The position numbers were made by a program, and so were the translations under genes. The notes under the pieces were generated by a model that had not been told where the DNA came from, searched no databases, and saw only the letters and a program-made list of their open reading frames with translations. Shown piece by piece: positions 39,280 through 48,174 of a stretch of 64,000 nt of DNA (position 1 is the stretch's first letter; each line of letters begins with the position of its first letter). This stretch comes from Microbacterium sp. CGR2 (GTDB taxonomy: Bacteria > Actinomycetota > Actinomycetes > Actinomycetales > Microbacteriaceae), in contig NZ_RBHX01000001.1 in assembly GCF_003626735.1 (NCBI RefSeq), positions 682,001 to 746,000 of the forward strand, written 5' to 3'.

Positions 39280-41757
39280 TCACCGGCCGGGGATCACGAC
39301 ATCGGCGACGCCGAAGGCCGCGACCTCGACCGTGTGCGGACCGGCATCGCCGTCCACCCGGATCTCCGCCGTGACATCCGACTCCGAGATGTTGCGCACC
39401 CGCACGCAGACGTCTGCGCCGACCGGTCGGAGTTCGACGAGCAGAGCCTCGGCGGGCGAGACGCGGATCGGCGGCGCCGGCATCGCGGCCGGCGCGACAG
39501 GCAGGTGCCGGGCCTGCAGCGGCTCCAGCAGGTCGCGTCCGTACCGGCCCACATCCGCGGCAGTGACCTCGGCGACCGGGCGGAAGCGGTAGCGGAATCG
39601 ACGCGTGATCTCCTGGCGCGCCTGGAAGTTCGTGAAGTGCAGGTTGTTCATCAGCCAGCTCCCGATCTGACCGAACGACACGTCGAGCTGCTCCGCCCAC
39701 TTCCCGGTATGGAAACCGCCGACCTGCACGAGCGGCGCGTCCATCGAACCCCACAGCATCCCTCTGCCCGTGCCGGTGATGCCCACCGCATGCTGGATCG
39801 AATACCAGTCCTTGCTGGTGTCCGGCAGCTGTTCGCGATCGGCCTCGAACACCGCGCCCGCCGTCTCGAGCAGGAAGCGCGGGTGCCGGACCTCGAACGG
39901 GAACGCGACGAAGACGCTTTCCGGCTCGAAGCGCTCCGGCTTGGTGAGCCAGACGTCGAGTCCGATCTCCGCACTCTCCTCCGCAAGCACCAGGGTCGTG
40001 ACCACCTTCGGGATGCCGGCCGTCGCGGTCTCCCAACTCACCTCGGTGACGGATCCGAAGCGCTTCACGCGCACCTGCCCATCCCCGACCGCGATCTCGT
40101 GCCGGAAATCGGGCCCCGGATGCTCGGGATGGAACAGCTTCGGCGACTCGACGATCATCGGATGCACCGAGCCGTCGACGACCCGCTCGTCCACCAGCGC
40201 GCCGAGCGGACTCGAAGCGGTCGCATCCACCAGCTCCCGACCGTCGGTGCTGTCGATCAGTGAGACGATGCCACCGCGTGCGGGATCGACGATCACCCGG
40301 TAGCGTCCGACGGCGATCGGCCCCCGCACGACCTCTTCCACCGGCGCGTCGGGCGTCGGCGCGACGAGGATGCCGAACGGCCCCACGTCGGCGAGCAGAC
40401 GTGCCCGCCGGACACCCGACACCTCCACATCGACGACCTCCGTACGCCGCGACTCGGTCGGGTTCACGACGACGATCGCATCGGCGACGGCGGTGTCGGC
40501 GACGGCATCCACTCCACCATCGCCATCCGCCCCCACGTACCGGAACCACCCCTCGATGGCGAGGTCTCGTGCGTGATCGAAGGCGTCGTAGGCGAATCCT
40601 GCCTTGGCGTTGTGGTGCGAATGACTCAGGGTCGAGTGCGGCTTGGAGTACGTCTCCCAGCTCCCCCAGGTGTGCTCGCCGTAGAGGAGAAGCTGCTCGT
40701 CGATGTGGCCCATGGTCTGCGCCACCTCCTCCGAGGAGCGGTGACGCACGGGTCCGCGGCGGTAGCCGAGAACATCGAAGCCCGGGCGACTCCGGTCTCC
40801 GGCGAGCCGCGCCAGCGACAGGGAGGCCTGTGCCGCCCGCGCGAAGCTCCGGGCCTCGCGATACACCGCCACCTCGCGAGCCGTCGATCCGTGGCCGTGG
40901 GACCACCAGTCCGCCCATTCGCCGCGAACCGTCGGGACCGGCAGATCCGTCGCCTGCTCTTCGAGGTCGTCGAGCGCCTCATCGATCGTGGCTGTGCGCA
41001 TCAGCAGTTCCGGATGCCGGGCGTTCCACGTCCGCACCACCTCGAGGAAGAGCGCGGTCGGCCAGCGGTTGTCGTTCCCCGCGTGCACGACCGCCGTGGT
41101 CCACGGATAGTCGTCGCGGCTCTCCAGGTCGCGGACGAAGTCCTCGATGTGCTGCTCAGCTCTGTCCGCGTCGCCGTCGACGATCCCCCACTCCTCGCCG
41201 AAGCCGTAGTGCGTGGACAACCAGACGAACACGCGCCTGCCTGAGGGCGCCTCCCACCAGAACCCGCTGGGCTGGACGAAGGGAGCCCGGCCGTGATCCG
41301 GATTCAGCGCCATGACGAGTCGTCCGATGCCGGCATCCCGCATCTGGTCGACGGTGCCCCACGAGAGCCCGTTCACGTCACCGTGCTGCTGCGTGCGCAC
41401 CTCGATGCCGAGGTCGCGGATCTTCGCGAGCTGCGCATAGGCGGCGTCGAACTCGAACGTGCTCGGCAGCTGCGTCATGTTCAGGTACCCGCCGGTGACC
41501 GACACGGTGCCGGACTTCGCGAGCGCGGCCAGCCGTTCCTTCTGCGCCGGGCTCGCGGTGCGCAGGAAGTTCAGCACAGGTCGTGCGACTTCGAAGGTCC
41601 AGCGAAAGCCATCCGGTCCGTCCGCGGGCGATTCCGCCGCGAGCTCGAGCACGCGGTCGACGATGCGGGCGTGCTGCGCATCGATGATTCGCGGGCTGTT
41701 GGTGTAGCCGACGTCGTGGTGGGTATGTCCGATGAGAAGGATCTGTCGGATCGTCAT
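39280..41757 (-). CDS. GH38 alpha-mannosidase-like glycosidase, second copy
   Basis: An 825-residue cytoplasmic protein of the GH38 clan. IGHTHHDVGYT gives zinc ligands His11, His13 and Asp15; QHGDVNGLSWGTVDQM holds the nucleophile candidate Asp127; EHTWGSWETYS lies near residue 365. It is shorter and quite divergent from the 997-residue enzyme upstream, so linkage preference probably differs. It is the last gene of an ABC operon (two permeases, binding protein, GH38), 90 bases after the binding-protein gene. It probably trims the sugar imported by that system. Confidence 0.85.
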   Translation of the reverse strand: MTIRQILLIGHTHHDVGYTNSPRIIDAQHARIVDRVLELAAESPADGPDGFRWTFEVARPVLNFLRTASPAQKERLAALAKSGTVSVTGGYLNMTQLPSTFEFDAAYAQLAKIRDLGIEVRTQQHGDVNGLSWGTVDQMRDAGIGRLVMALNPDHGRAPFVQPSGFWWEAPSGRRVFVWLSTHYGFGEEWGIVDGDADRAEQHIEDFVRDLESRDDYPWTTAVVHAGNDNRWPTALFLEVVRTWNARHPELLMRTATIDEALDDLEEQATDLPVPTVRGEWADWWSHGHGSTAREVAVYREARSFARAAQASLSLARLAGDRSRPGFDVLGYRRGPVRHRSSEEVAQTMGHIDEQLLLYGEHTWGSWETYSKPHSTLSHSHHNAKAGFAYDAFDHARDLAIEGWFRYVGADGDGGVDAVADTAVADAIVVVNPTESRRTEVVDVEVSGVRRARLLADVGPFGILVAPTPDAPVEEVVRGPIAVGRYRVIVDPARGGIVSLIDSTDGRELVDATASSPLGALVDERVVDGSVHPMIVESPKLFHPEHPGPDFRHEIAVGDGQVRVKRFGSVTEVSWETATAGIPKVVTTLVLAEESAEIGLDVWLTKPERFEPESVFVAFPFEVRHPRFLLETAGAVFEADREQLPDTSKDWYSIQHAVGITGTGRGMLWGSMDAPLVQVGGFHTGKWAEQLDVSFGQIGSWLMNNLHFTNFQARQEITRRFRYRFRPVAEVTAADVGRYGRDLLEPLQARHLPVAPAAMPAPPIRVSPAEALLVELRPVGADVCVRVRNISESDVTAEIRVDGDAGPHTVEVAAFGVADVVIPGR

Positions 41758-41846
41758 CGTGTCTCTCGCCTGTTCTTGTCTGTGTGCGGTCCGTGCGCGG
41801 AAAGGGCGGGCCGACCGAAGTCGACCCGCCCCGGGGTGCGGGAGGA

Positions 41847-43211
41847 TCAGCCCGCGGTGGCGTTCTCGTATGCCCGCATCGCTGCCTGCTGCGCGTCGGC
41901 GAGCGCCTCTTCCGGTGTCTTGTCACCGAGCAGGGCTGCGGTGACGGCGTTGTTCAGCTCGTTCTGGATCTCCTGACCCGCGGGCGACGACCCGAACGAC
42001 TGTCCGTAGTCGACGACCTCGTAGAACGTGGAGATCACCTGGTCGAAGCCGGCGTTGCCGGTCTCGACGACGAACTGCTCGCGGATCGCCTGGTCGGCAG
42101 CGGGCGACCCGGTGAACAGACCGGTGTTCAGCCCGCCCTCGTCCTTCAGGGTCTGCGCACGCGCCTCACCGGCGGCCATCCAGGCGTCGTCCGAGGTCAG
42201 GTTCACCATCCAGGCGCACGCACCTGCCGGGTTCTCCGCCCCCATCGGTACGACGAACGCCGTGCCGGATGCCACGGAGAAAGGCTCGCCGTTCGAGTCG
42301 CGGAACGGCACCGCCTCGATGTCGATCTGGTCGGCGTACGGGCCGAGCACGTTCGGGTACCACTGCGCATTCACCTGTGCGCCGACCTGACCGGCGACGT
42401 ACTGGTTGTTGTCACCGAAGGTGTCGAACGAGTCGGTGAAGCTCTTCACCCCAGCGAAGCCGCCCTGGGCGTCGGTGATCTGCTTGAGGAGCTCGATGCC
42501 GGCGATGTTGCTCGGGTCGTCCAGTGTCGGAGCGCCCTTGTCGTCGTTGAGCTGGCCGCCGGTCGCGAGGAGCCACAGACCGCTCTGCCCGGTCGCGACC
42601 GGATCGAACCCGAGACGCGAGGGAACACCGCCGGACTCCTGATAGATCTTTCCGATCGCCTCGAGCAGCACGTCGGGCTTCGACGTGTCGAAGTCCTCGG
42701 GACTGACGCCGGCCTCGTCGAGGACCTTCTTGTTCACGATGATCGCCGGCGGCTGATAGAACTGCGGCACCGCCCAGATCTCGTCCTCGTAGGTGACGTC
42801 GTCCACGACCGAGGGGTACCAGTGCTCGTCAGGAGTGACGTCCTGCTCGGCGAAGCACTCGTCGAGGGGCATGATCAACCCTTGCGCGGCGTAGGTCGTG
42901 ACGTAGCGGCGGTCCATCTGCACCACGTCGGGGACGTCGCCGCTGGCGATGCGGGTGGTGAACTTCTGCGCGTCGAATGCCGTCGCGTCGAGATCGATCT
43001 CGAGGTCGCTCAGCTGCTCGGCGGCGTGGTCCATCCGGGAGGTTCCGACGTCGTCGGCGTTCTCGAACCCCCAGGCTTTCAGCGTGCCGGTGGGCTCGGC
43101 ACCGAAATCGGCATCGCCGCCGCCTTCGGCAGCCCCTCCACCGGAGCATCCGGCGAGCACGATTGCGGATGCCGCGGCCATCGCGGCGAATCCCAGAATG
43201 CGCGTGCGCAT
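41847..43211 (-). CDS. ABC sugar importer, solute-binding lipoprotein (second system)
   Basis: A 454-residue lipoprotein. Signal peptide MRTRILGFAAMAAASAIVLA ends with lipobox LAGC, Cys22; an acidic Gly-rich linker follows. The mature protein shows LKAWGFENADD, DVVQMDRRYVTTYAAQG and AVPQFYQPPAIIVNKK, typical of sugar-binding proteins. AAAGGGAAC precedes ATG 43211; an earlier in-frame ATG at 43280 lacks a signal-like start. It follows its two permeases, an order opposite to the first system. Ligand unknown, probably a mannoside given the GH38 gene downstream. Confidence 0.9.
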   Translation of the reverse strand: MRTRILGFAAMAAASAIVLAGCSGGGAAEGGGDADFGAEPTGTLKAWGFENADDVGTSRMDHAAEQLSDLEIDLDATAFDAQKFTTRIASGDVPDVVQMDRRYVTTYAAQGLIMPLDECFAEQDVTPDEHWYPSVVDDVTYEDEIWAVPQFYQPPAIIVNKKVLDEAGVSPEDFDTSKPDVLLEAIGKIYQESGGVPSRLGFDPVATGQSGLWLLATGGQLNDDKGAPTLDDPSNIAGIELLKQITDAQGGFAGVKSFTDSFDTFGDNNQYVAGQVGAQVNAQWYPNVLGPYADQIDIEAVPFRDSNGEPFSVASGTAFVVPMGAENPAGACAWMVNLTSDDAWMAAGEARAQTLKDEGGLNTGLFTGSPAADQAIREQFVVETGNAGFDQVISTFYEVVDYGQSFGSSPAGQEIQNELNNAVTAALLGDKTPEEALADAQQAAMRAYENATAG

Positions 43212-43284
43212 GTCGTTCCCTTTCGATTGGGGCGGGGCGATGCCGCCGCCGGGGTCTTGCTGGTTGGTGAGATGCGTCATGACT

Positions 43285-44238
43285 TCAGCCCTTCCGGCCC
43301 TGGGTCGCCACGCCCTCGATGAAGTAGCGCTGCCCGAAGGCGAACAGGATGAGCATGGGGAGTGTGACGATCAACGACGCCACCATCACGTACTGGTAGT
43401 CGCCGTGGCCGCCCGCGGTCGGGCTGTACTTGGTCATCGCGTAGGCGATGCCCAGCGGAGCCGTGAACTCGTCGACCGACCCGGCGTTGAGATAGATCAG
43501 GGCGGCCTGCAGGTTGTTCCAGCTCGCCTGGAACTCGAACAGGAAGACGATGATGAACGACGGGATCGACAGCGGCATCGCGATCCGCCAGAAGAGCCCC
43601 CAGTAGCTCGCACCGTCGAGACGCGCAGCCTCGAACAATTCCTTGGGAAGACCCAAGAAGAACTGTCTCTGCAGGAAGATGTAGAACGCCGAGCCGAAGA
43701 GGTTCATCCCCCACAGCGGCACCCAGGTGCCCAGCATCCCCGTCTCTTTCCAGATGAGGTAGATGGGGATCATGGTGACCGCGCCGGGCAGCATCATCGT
43801 GGCCAGCACGAGACCGAACAGCACGCCTCGCCCCGGGAACCGGAAGTACGCGAACCCGAACGCCACGATCGAACTCGAGATCGCCACGGCGCCCGCGGCC
43901 AGCAGCGCGATGGCGACGCTGTTCCACATCCAGCTCAGCAGCGGCAGCTGGTTCCACACCTCGACGTAGTTCTCGGGCATGAAGGTCTTCGGGATCAGCG
44001 AGTTGTCGAAGACCTCTCCGCGGGGCTTGAAGCTCGCCGCGAGGAGCCAGAGGAAGGGATAGAGGAACAGCAGCCCGAATCCGATGAGCACGATGGCCAG
44101 GACGATCCGACCGACCAGCGTCTTGGGCTGCGAGACGGCTCGTCGCCATCTCGAGCGCTTCGGCACGGTGATGTTCCTGGTCTCTGACTCCAGCCCCGGC
44201 ACCGCTGCGGGAGGCACCTGCCGCAATGAAGACGACAT
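43285..44238 (-). CDS. ABC sugar importer permease, MalG type (second system)
   Basis: A 317-residue permease; ATG 44238 overlaps the previous gene's stop by one base (TGATG). A polar N-terminal tail of about 40 residues precedes TLVGRIVLAIVLIGFGLLFLYPFLW. The EAA loop is PKELFEAARLDGASYWGLFWRIAMP. The protein ends YFIEGVATQGRKG. A longer frame to 45240 is an artefact through the partner gene. Confidence 0.9.
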   Translation of the reverse strand: MSSSLRQVPPAAVPGLESETRNITVPKRSRWRRAVSQPKTLVGRIVLAIVLIGFGLLFLYPFLWLLAASFKPRGEVFDNSLIPKTFMPENYVEVWNQLPLLSWMWNSVAIALLAAGAVAISSSIVAFGFAYFRFPGRGVLFGLVLATMMLPGAVTMIPIYLIWKETGMLGTWVPLWGMNLFGSAFYIFLQRQFFLGLPKELFEAARLDGASYWGLFWRIAMPLSIPSFIIVFLFEFQASWNNLQAALIYLNAGSVDEFTAPLGIAYAMTKYSPTAGGHGDYQYVMVASLIVTLPMLILFAFGQRYFIEGVATQGRKG

Positions 44239-45233
44239 CAACGGTCTCCCTCGTAGTAGACGAATCGGTTGCCGAACTTCACCTGGATGACGGTGATGAC
44301 CATGATGATGACGAAGAGCAGCCAGGCCATCGCCGCGGCGAAGCCGAAGTTGAACTGCCGGAAGGCCTGCTGGAACAGGTAGATCGCATAGAACAGCGAC
44401 GCCTCTGGCGAAGAGTTGCTCTGATCTCGCCAGAACAGCAGATACGCCTGGTCGAAGATCTGGAACGCCGCGATCGAGAGCACGATCACGTTGAAGAACA
44501 TCGCTCCGGAGATCATCGGAAGGGTGATCGAGAAGAACTTGCGGATGGGACCTGCGCCGTCGAGCGATGCCACTTCGTAGAGCTCTGTCGGCACGTTCTT
44601 CAGAGCTGCGAGGAAGATGACCATGGTTCCGGCGACCGTCCACAGCGTCATGATCACGATGCTCGGCTTCACCCAGTCGGGATCGACGAGCCACTGCGGT
44701 CCCTGGATGCCGAAGAGGCGGAGGAACTGGTTGATCGCACCGGAGTTGCCGTTGAGGAGGAGGAAGAAGACGGCGGCCGTCGCGACTGCCGGGGTCATCT
44801 TGGGGAGGTAGTACAGCGTGCGGAAGAACCCTGCACCCTTGCTCACCCGGTTGAGGAGCATCGCGAGGATCAGAGCGAAGATGATCTCCAGCGGCACCGC
44901 CATGACCACGTAGAAGAGGGTGTTGGCGAGCGAGACGCCCACGCGGGGATCCTCGAACAGCCGCGCATAGTTCTCGAGGCCGATCGGGCGCGCCGTGTTG
45001 GTCGCCAGGTTGTAGTTGCTGAACGAGATGTAGAGGCTGTAGACCATCGCGCCGGCCGTGAAGACCAGAAACCCGATGAGCCAGGGGGTGATGAACAGGT
45101 AGCCGGCCAGCGCTTCGCGCTTGTTGTAGTGCTGCTTGACCTTCGGCGCCTTCGCACGGCGTCGCCGCCGCCCGCTTTGATCCTTCTTGGCGACGGTCAG
45201 AGTACGAGTCTCCGAGTCGGATCCGAGGCTCAT
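44238..45233 (-). CDS. ABC sugar importer permease, MalF type (second system)
   Basis: A 331-residue permease, first gene of the operon. A basic tail (residues 1-40) precedes ALAGYLFITPWLIGFLVFTAG; the EAA loop is PTELYEVASLDGAGPIRKFFSITLP. The minus-strand upstream region carries a promoter (TTGCGA, 18 bases, TATAGT) about 90 bases before the ATG, with two candidate LacI-type sites. No ATPase gene is present in the operon. Confidence 0.9.
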   Translation of the reverse strand: MSLGSDSETRTLTVAKKDQSGRRRRRAKAPKVKQHYNKREALAGYLFITPWLIGFLVFTAGAMVYSLYISFSNYNLATNTARPIGLENYARLFEDPRVGVSLANTLFYVVMAVPLEIIFALILAMLLNRVSKGAGFFRTLYYLPKMTPAVATAAVFFLLLNGNSGAINQFLRLFGIQGPQWLVDPDWVKPSIVIMTLWTVAGTMVIFLAALKNVPTELYEVASLDGAGPIRKFFSITLPMISGAMFFNVIVLSIAAFQIFDQAYLLFWRDQSNSSPEASLFYAIYLFQQAFRQFNFGFAAAMAWLLFVIIMVITVIQVKFGNRFVYYEGDR

Positions 45234-45301
45234 CGCCCACCCTCTCTCACAGAGGGGCGCAAACGGTTCGTGTCTGCCATGTCGCTTCTCCTGTTGGCCT
45301 G

Positions 45302-45315
45302 TGGCATCGTTACCA
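45302..45315. promoter_or_regulatory. candidate LacI-type operator downstream of ABC promoter
   Basis: TGGCATCGTTACCA has central CG and ten of 14 symmetric positions. It lies 11-24 bases downstream of the -10 box of the second ABC operon, a usual place for a repressor. It does not fit the CTAWARCG pattern. Confidence 0.45.
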
Positions 45316-45325
45316 CATGGCTGTG

Positions 45326-45355
45326 ACTATACGGGTCGAGTTCCCCTCCTCGCAA
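45326..45355 (-). promoter_or_regulatory. promoter of second ABC/GH38 operon with degenerate CTATA site
   Basis: On the minus strand TTGCGA (45355-45350) and TATAGT (45331-45326) are 18 bases apart. On the plus strand 45327-45340 reads CTATACGGGTCGAG, which keeps CTATA, the T at position 10 and the final AG of operators 3 and 5 and overlaps the -10 box in the same way, but has changes at positions 6 and 7. Confidence 0.5.
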
Positions 45356-45497
45356 GCAATAGTGCTGTTTCATGCCGCGATGTTAGATGCCGGGCAGAAG
45401 TTACTGAGCACCCTTGCGCACGCCGACCGCGATGTGCTTCCCGGGAGCGGGCGGCGATGAGCGCGAGTACGGCCATGACCACGGGTACGGCGATCAC
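45327..45497 (-). pseudogene. short remnant frame after otnC, possible transporter relic
   Basis: A 56-codon frame starts GTG in a GTGA overlap with the class II aldolase stop, just as real genes in this operon do. It begins VIAVPVVMAVLALIAARSRE, a single hydrophobic helix in good codon usage, then turns into Arg- and Ser-rich sequence with poor codon usage from about 45430. It ends inside the promoter of the ABC operon. It looks like a lost transporter gene cut by rearrangement. A genuine small membrane protein remains possible. Confidence 0.35.
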
Positions 45498-46093
45498 TCC
45501 CAGGCGGTCGCGGGGTCGAGCGTCCTGGCCACATGGCCCTGCAGGGTGAGCGTGAGCTCAGCCGCAGCCTCGAGCTCTTCGCAGAGGTCCACAGCGCGGT
45601 CGATGTCGGTCGCGCAGACCAGGCTGCCGTGGTTGGCGAGCAGCAGGCAGTGGCTGCGCGATGCCGCCGCTTCGACACCTGCGGCGAGCGCCGCAGACCC
45701 CGGCGCCGCGTAGTCGACGAGCTCGACGCGTCCGAGCATCCGGATCCGGTAGGGCGTATACGCGGGGAGGGGGTCGTCGTCGCCCGCTCCCGCCAGGCAC
45801 GACACGGCCGTCGCGGCGCGGGAGTGCAGGTGAACCACGGCCTCGATGTCCGGACGTGCGCGATATGCGGACAGGTGCATCGCCCATTCCTTCGTGGGTG
45901 TGGGGCCGGCGAGACGCGCGCCCGCCACATCGAGCACGGCGATCTCGTCGACGGTGACGCGGCCCATGGCGGATCCGGTGGGTGTGATCAGGATTCGGTC
46001 GCCGACACGCACGCTCGCATTGCCGGAGCTGCCCGGAGAGAGTCCCGCCGCGGAGAGCGCGCGGCACGCGTCCACCAACCGCTCCGCACTCAT
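45494..46093 (-). CDS. otnC: class II aldolase family, OtnC-like 3-oxo-tetronate 4-phosphate decarboxylase
   Basis: A 199-residue zinc-dependent class II aldolase/adducin-fold enzyme. GLSPGSSGNASVRVGDRILITPTG binds phosphate; Glu in PTKEWAMHLSAYR and the zinc His residues in AVVHLHSRAATAVS are present, with LLLANHGSLV further on. Next to an OtnK-like kinase it is best read as OtnC, which decarboxylates 3-oxo-tetronate 4-phosphate to dihydroxyacetone phosphate. Start overlaps the otnK stop (ATGA). The related fuculose-phosphate aldolase is an alternative. Confidence 0.8.
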   Translation of the reverse strand: MSAERLVDACRALSAAGLSPGSSGNASVRVGDRILITPTGSAMGRVTVDEIAVLDVAGARLAGPTPTKEWAMHLSAYRARPDIEAVVHLHSRAATAVSCLAGAGDDDPLPAYTPYRIRMLGRVELVDYAAPGSAALAAGVEAAASRSHCLLLANHGSLVCATDIDRAVDLCEELEAAAELTLTLQGHVARTLDPATAWE

Positions 46094-47373
46094 GACTCGT
46101 CCTCCACCCAGGCGCCCCCGAAGAGGTGCTCGTCACCGAAGTTCCCCGATTTGAAGCAGAGGTCGAGCTCACGGCCATCGGCATCCGTCGCCGTGGTCCA
46201 CGCCACGCCGGGAGCGACGACCCTGCGCACCCGGAGGGTGGCGACACCGAGCGCTGCGGCGACAGCGCCGGATGTCTCGCCACCGGCCACGAGGATGCGG
46301 CGGACGCCGTGGCGTTCGACCGCGCGCACGGCGATCCGGGCGAGAGCGTCTTCGACGAGTTCGGCGGCGCGTTCGCGGCCCCAGTGCTGCTGCGCACGGC
46401 GGACCTCGCCGGGGTCGGCGGTCGCCGAGATCAGCGGGACACCGGATGCTGTGTCCGCGAGCGCTGTGTCGATGAAGGCGAGGGCAGCGGCGACGACGAC
46501 ATCCGCGTCGAGCGCGAGCGCGTCCACATCGAGGGTGAACGGCGGGCCGTCGTGGGCGGCGACCTGGGCCCGTGTTCGCTCGGAGCCGCTTCCGGACAGG
46601 ATGAGCGACTCACCGTGCGGTGGCCGGTGCGGCGCGGGTGAGGTCGCAGTGCCGATCTGCCGCGCGAGTGCCACGGCGAGCCCTGCCGCACCACCGAGGA
46701 GCACACCGTCGGTGGCGGACTCTTCCGCGAGAGTGCGCGCGACGGCGTCGAGGTCAGCATCTTCCACGGCGTCGAGCAGCACGTGGCGCACACCGTCGGC
46801 TCGGAGATCGGCAAGCCGACGGGAGACCTCCTCCGCCCCCCGATGCACCTCTTCGATGCCCACCGATGCGACGGTATGCGGTGTCTGCCGGCTCAGCACC
46901 CGGACGAGGTCCGGATCGCGCATGGGGGTGAGCGGATGCTCTGCGAGCGACGATTCGGACAGCAGCCGGTCGCCGACGAAGAGGTGACCGCGATGCATCG
47001 TTCGCCCGGCGGCGGGGGTGGCCGGTGTGCCGACCGAGATCGCGCCCTGAGGCAGTTGGGCGAGTAGTGCGTCGGCGACCGGGCCGATGTTGCCGGCATC
47101 CGTCGAATCGAAAGTCGAGCAGTACTTCTGATAGAGCCGGCGCGCTCCCCACCGGCGGAGCACATCTGCGGCGGCGATGCTCTCCGCCACCGCCGCCGCG
47201 ACCGGTGCGGTACGGGACTTCAGCGCCACGATCACGCAGGACGCGTCCGGAGCTTGCTGCGCATCCGGCACGCCGATCCGGATCACGACGTCGAGGCCGG
47301 CCGCTCCGACGCCTGCCGCGACATCGCACGCTCCGGTGATGTCGTCGGCGATGACACCGAGCTCGATGCTCAT
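46090..47373 (-). CDS. otnK: four-carbon acid sugar kinase, OtnK-like (DUF1537)
   Basis: A 427-residue kinase. IELGVIADDITGACDVAAGVG is the N-terminal substrate-binding signature of the DUF1537 family; ILVAGGETSGAVAAALGVATLRV and SGNFGDEHLF lie in the C-terminal nucleotide-binding domain. OtnK phosphorylates 3-oxo-tetronates formed from D-erythronate or L-threonate. Overlaps both the DeoR regulator (ATGA) and otnC. No dedicated dehydrogenase gene is adjacent, so the source of the 3-oxo acid is open. Confidence 0.83.
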   Translation of the reverse strand: MSIELGVIADDITGACDVAAGVGAAGLDVVIRIGVPDAQQAPDASCVIVALKSRTAPVAAAVAESIAAADVLRRWGARRLYQKYCSTFDSTDAGNIGPVADALLAQLPQGAISVGTPATPAAGRTMHRGHLFVGDRLLSESSLAEHPLTPMRDPDLVRVLSRQTPHTVASVGIEEVHRGAEEVSRRLADLRADGVRHVLLDAVEDADLDAVARTLAEESATDGVLLGGAAGLAVALARQIGTATSPAPHRPPHGESLILSGSGSERTRAQVAAHDGPPFTLDVDALALDADVVVAAALAFIDTALADTASGVPLISATADPGEVRRAQQHWGRERAAELVEDALARIAVRAVERHGVRRILVAGGETSGAVAAALGVATLRVRRVVAPGVAWTTATDADGRELDLCFKSGNFGDEHLFGGAWVEDES

Positions 47374-48122
47374 CCCGCGATCCTGATCTCGACCCCGGCG
47401 TCTTCGATGCGCGCCAGCGCTTCGGCGTCGGCGCTGGAGTCGGTGATCAGTGCGTCGATGAGGTCCAGGCCTGCGATGCGCACGGCCGCGCGCTGAGTGA
47501 GCTTCGTACCATCGGCGAGCAGAACGACCCTGGCGGACTGCTCCGCCAGCACGCGCTTGATTGCCGCGTCCAAGGCATTCGCCCCCCAGAGACCGTCGGC
47601 ACCGACCGCGGTGGCCGAGAGGAAAGCGACGTCGCAGCGCACTCCGCGCAGCAGCTCCTCGGTCAGGGGACCCGCGAAGCTGCGGGTGTCCGGCTGATAG
47701 TGCCCACCTGCAGCGATGAGACGCGGAGACCCCGCCCTGGTGAGCGCCTCGATGATCGGGAGGGAATGCGTCACGACGGTGCTTCGAGGGAGCAGCGGGA
47801 CGAGCGCGGCGACGGTCGTGCCGGCGTCCAGCGCGATCATCTCAGCGGTGGCCGCCTCCGCCGCGGCGAGCTCCGCGATGGCCTTCTTCTGCGCGGCACC
47901 CAGGGCGTCGCGGCCTTCGAACGGCACGCCTCCCGAGACGACGGTCGCCCCACCGGCCACCCGGCGCACGGTTCCCTGCTCTTCCAGCATCCGCAGATCA
48001 CGCCGCACGGTCATCTCGGAGACTCCGAGTTCCTGGGCAGCGGCGATCGAAGACAGATAGCCGTCGGCGGCGATCCGCTTCTCGAGGTGAGCGCGGCGTT
48101 CGGGGGCATCGGTGTAGCGCAT
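47370..48122 (-). CDS. DeoR/GlpR family transcriptional regulator
   Basis: A 250-residue regulator. LSSIAAAQELGVSEMTVRRDLRMLEEQGTVRRVAGGA is the N-terminal winged helix; the sugar-phosphate-binding domain follows with MIALDAGTTVAALVPLL and RVVLLADGTKLTQRAAVR. Ligands are usually phosphorylated sugars, fitting the kinases on both sides. First gene of the otnK-otnC run and divergent from the FGGY kinase gene, so it probably controls both directions. Confidence 0.87.
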   Translation of the reverse strand: MRYTDAPERRAHLEKRIAADGYLSSIAAAQELGVSEMTVRRDLRMLEEQGTVRRVAGGATVVSGGVPFEGRDALGAAQKKAIAELAAAEAATAEMIALDAGTTVAALVPLLPRSTVVTHSLPIIEALTRAGSPRLIAAGGHYQPDTRSFAGPLTEELLRGVRCDVAFLSATAVGADGLWGANALDAAIKRVLAEQSARVVLLADGTKLTQRAAVRIAGLDLIDALITDSSADAEALARIEDAGVEIRIAG

Positions 48123-48148
48123 GGCGTCCTTCCGTCATGGCAATTATC

Positions 48149-48171
48149 GAACACATTTGCCTTTTCTGTTC
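48149..48171. promoter_or_regulatory. candidate DeoR operator in the divergent spacer
   Basis: GAACA (48149-48153) and TGTTC (48167-48171) form an inverted repeat with a 13-base spacer, in an unusually A/T-rich 50-base interval between the two start codons. ACATTTG and CAAAATGT within it add partial symmetry. Confidence 0.4.
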
Positions 48172-48174
48172 AAA

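Noticed and set aside
39264..39290. CCGGCCG/CGGCCGG repeat between convergent genes as terminator
   Set aside because: Seven-base stem with a 13-base loop, overlapping the end of the GH38 coding region, no T tract; such GC repeats are expected by chance here.
43285..45240. A 651-codon minus-strand frame covering two permeases
   Set aside because: The first half is the wrong frame of the MalF-type permease; the real MalG-type start is ATG 44238.
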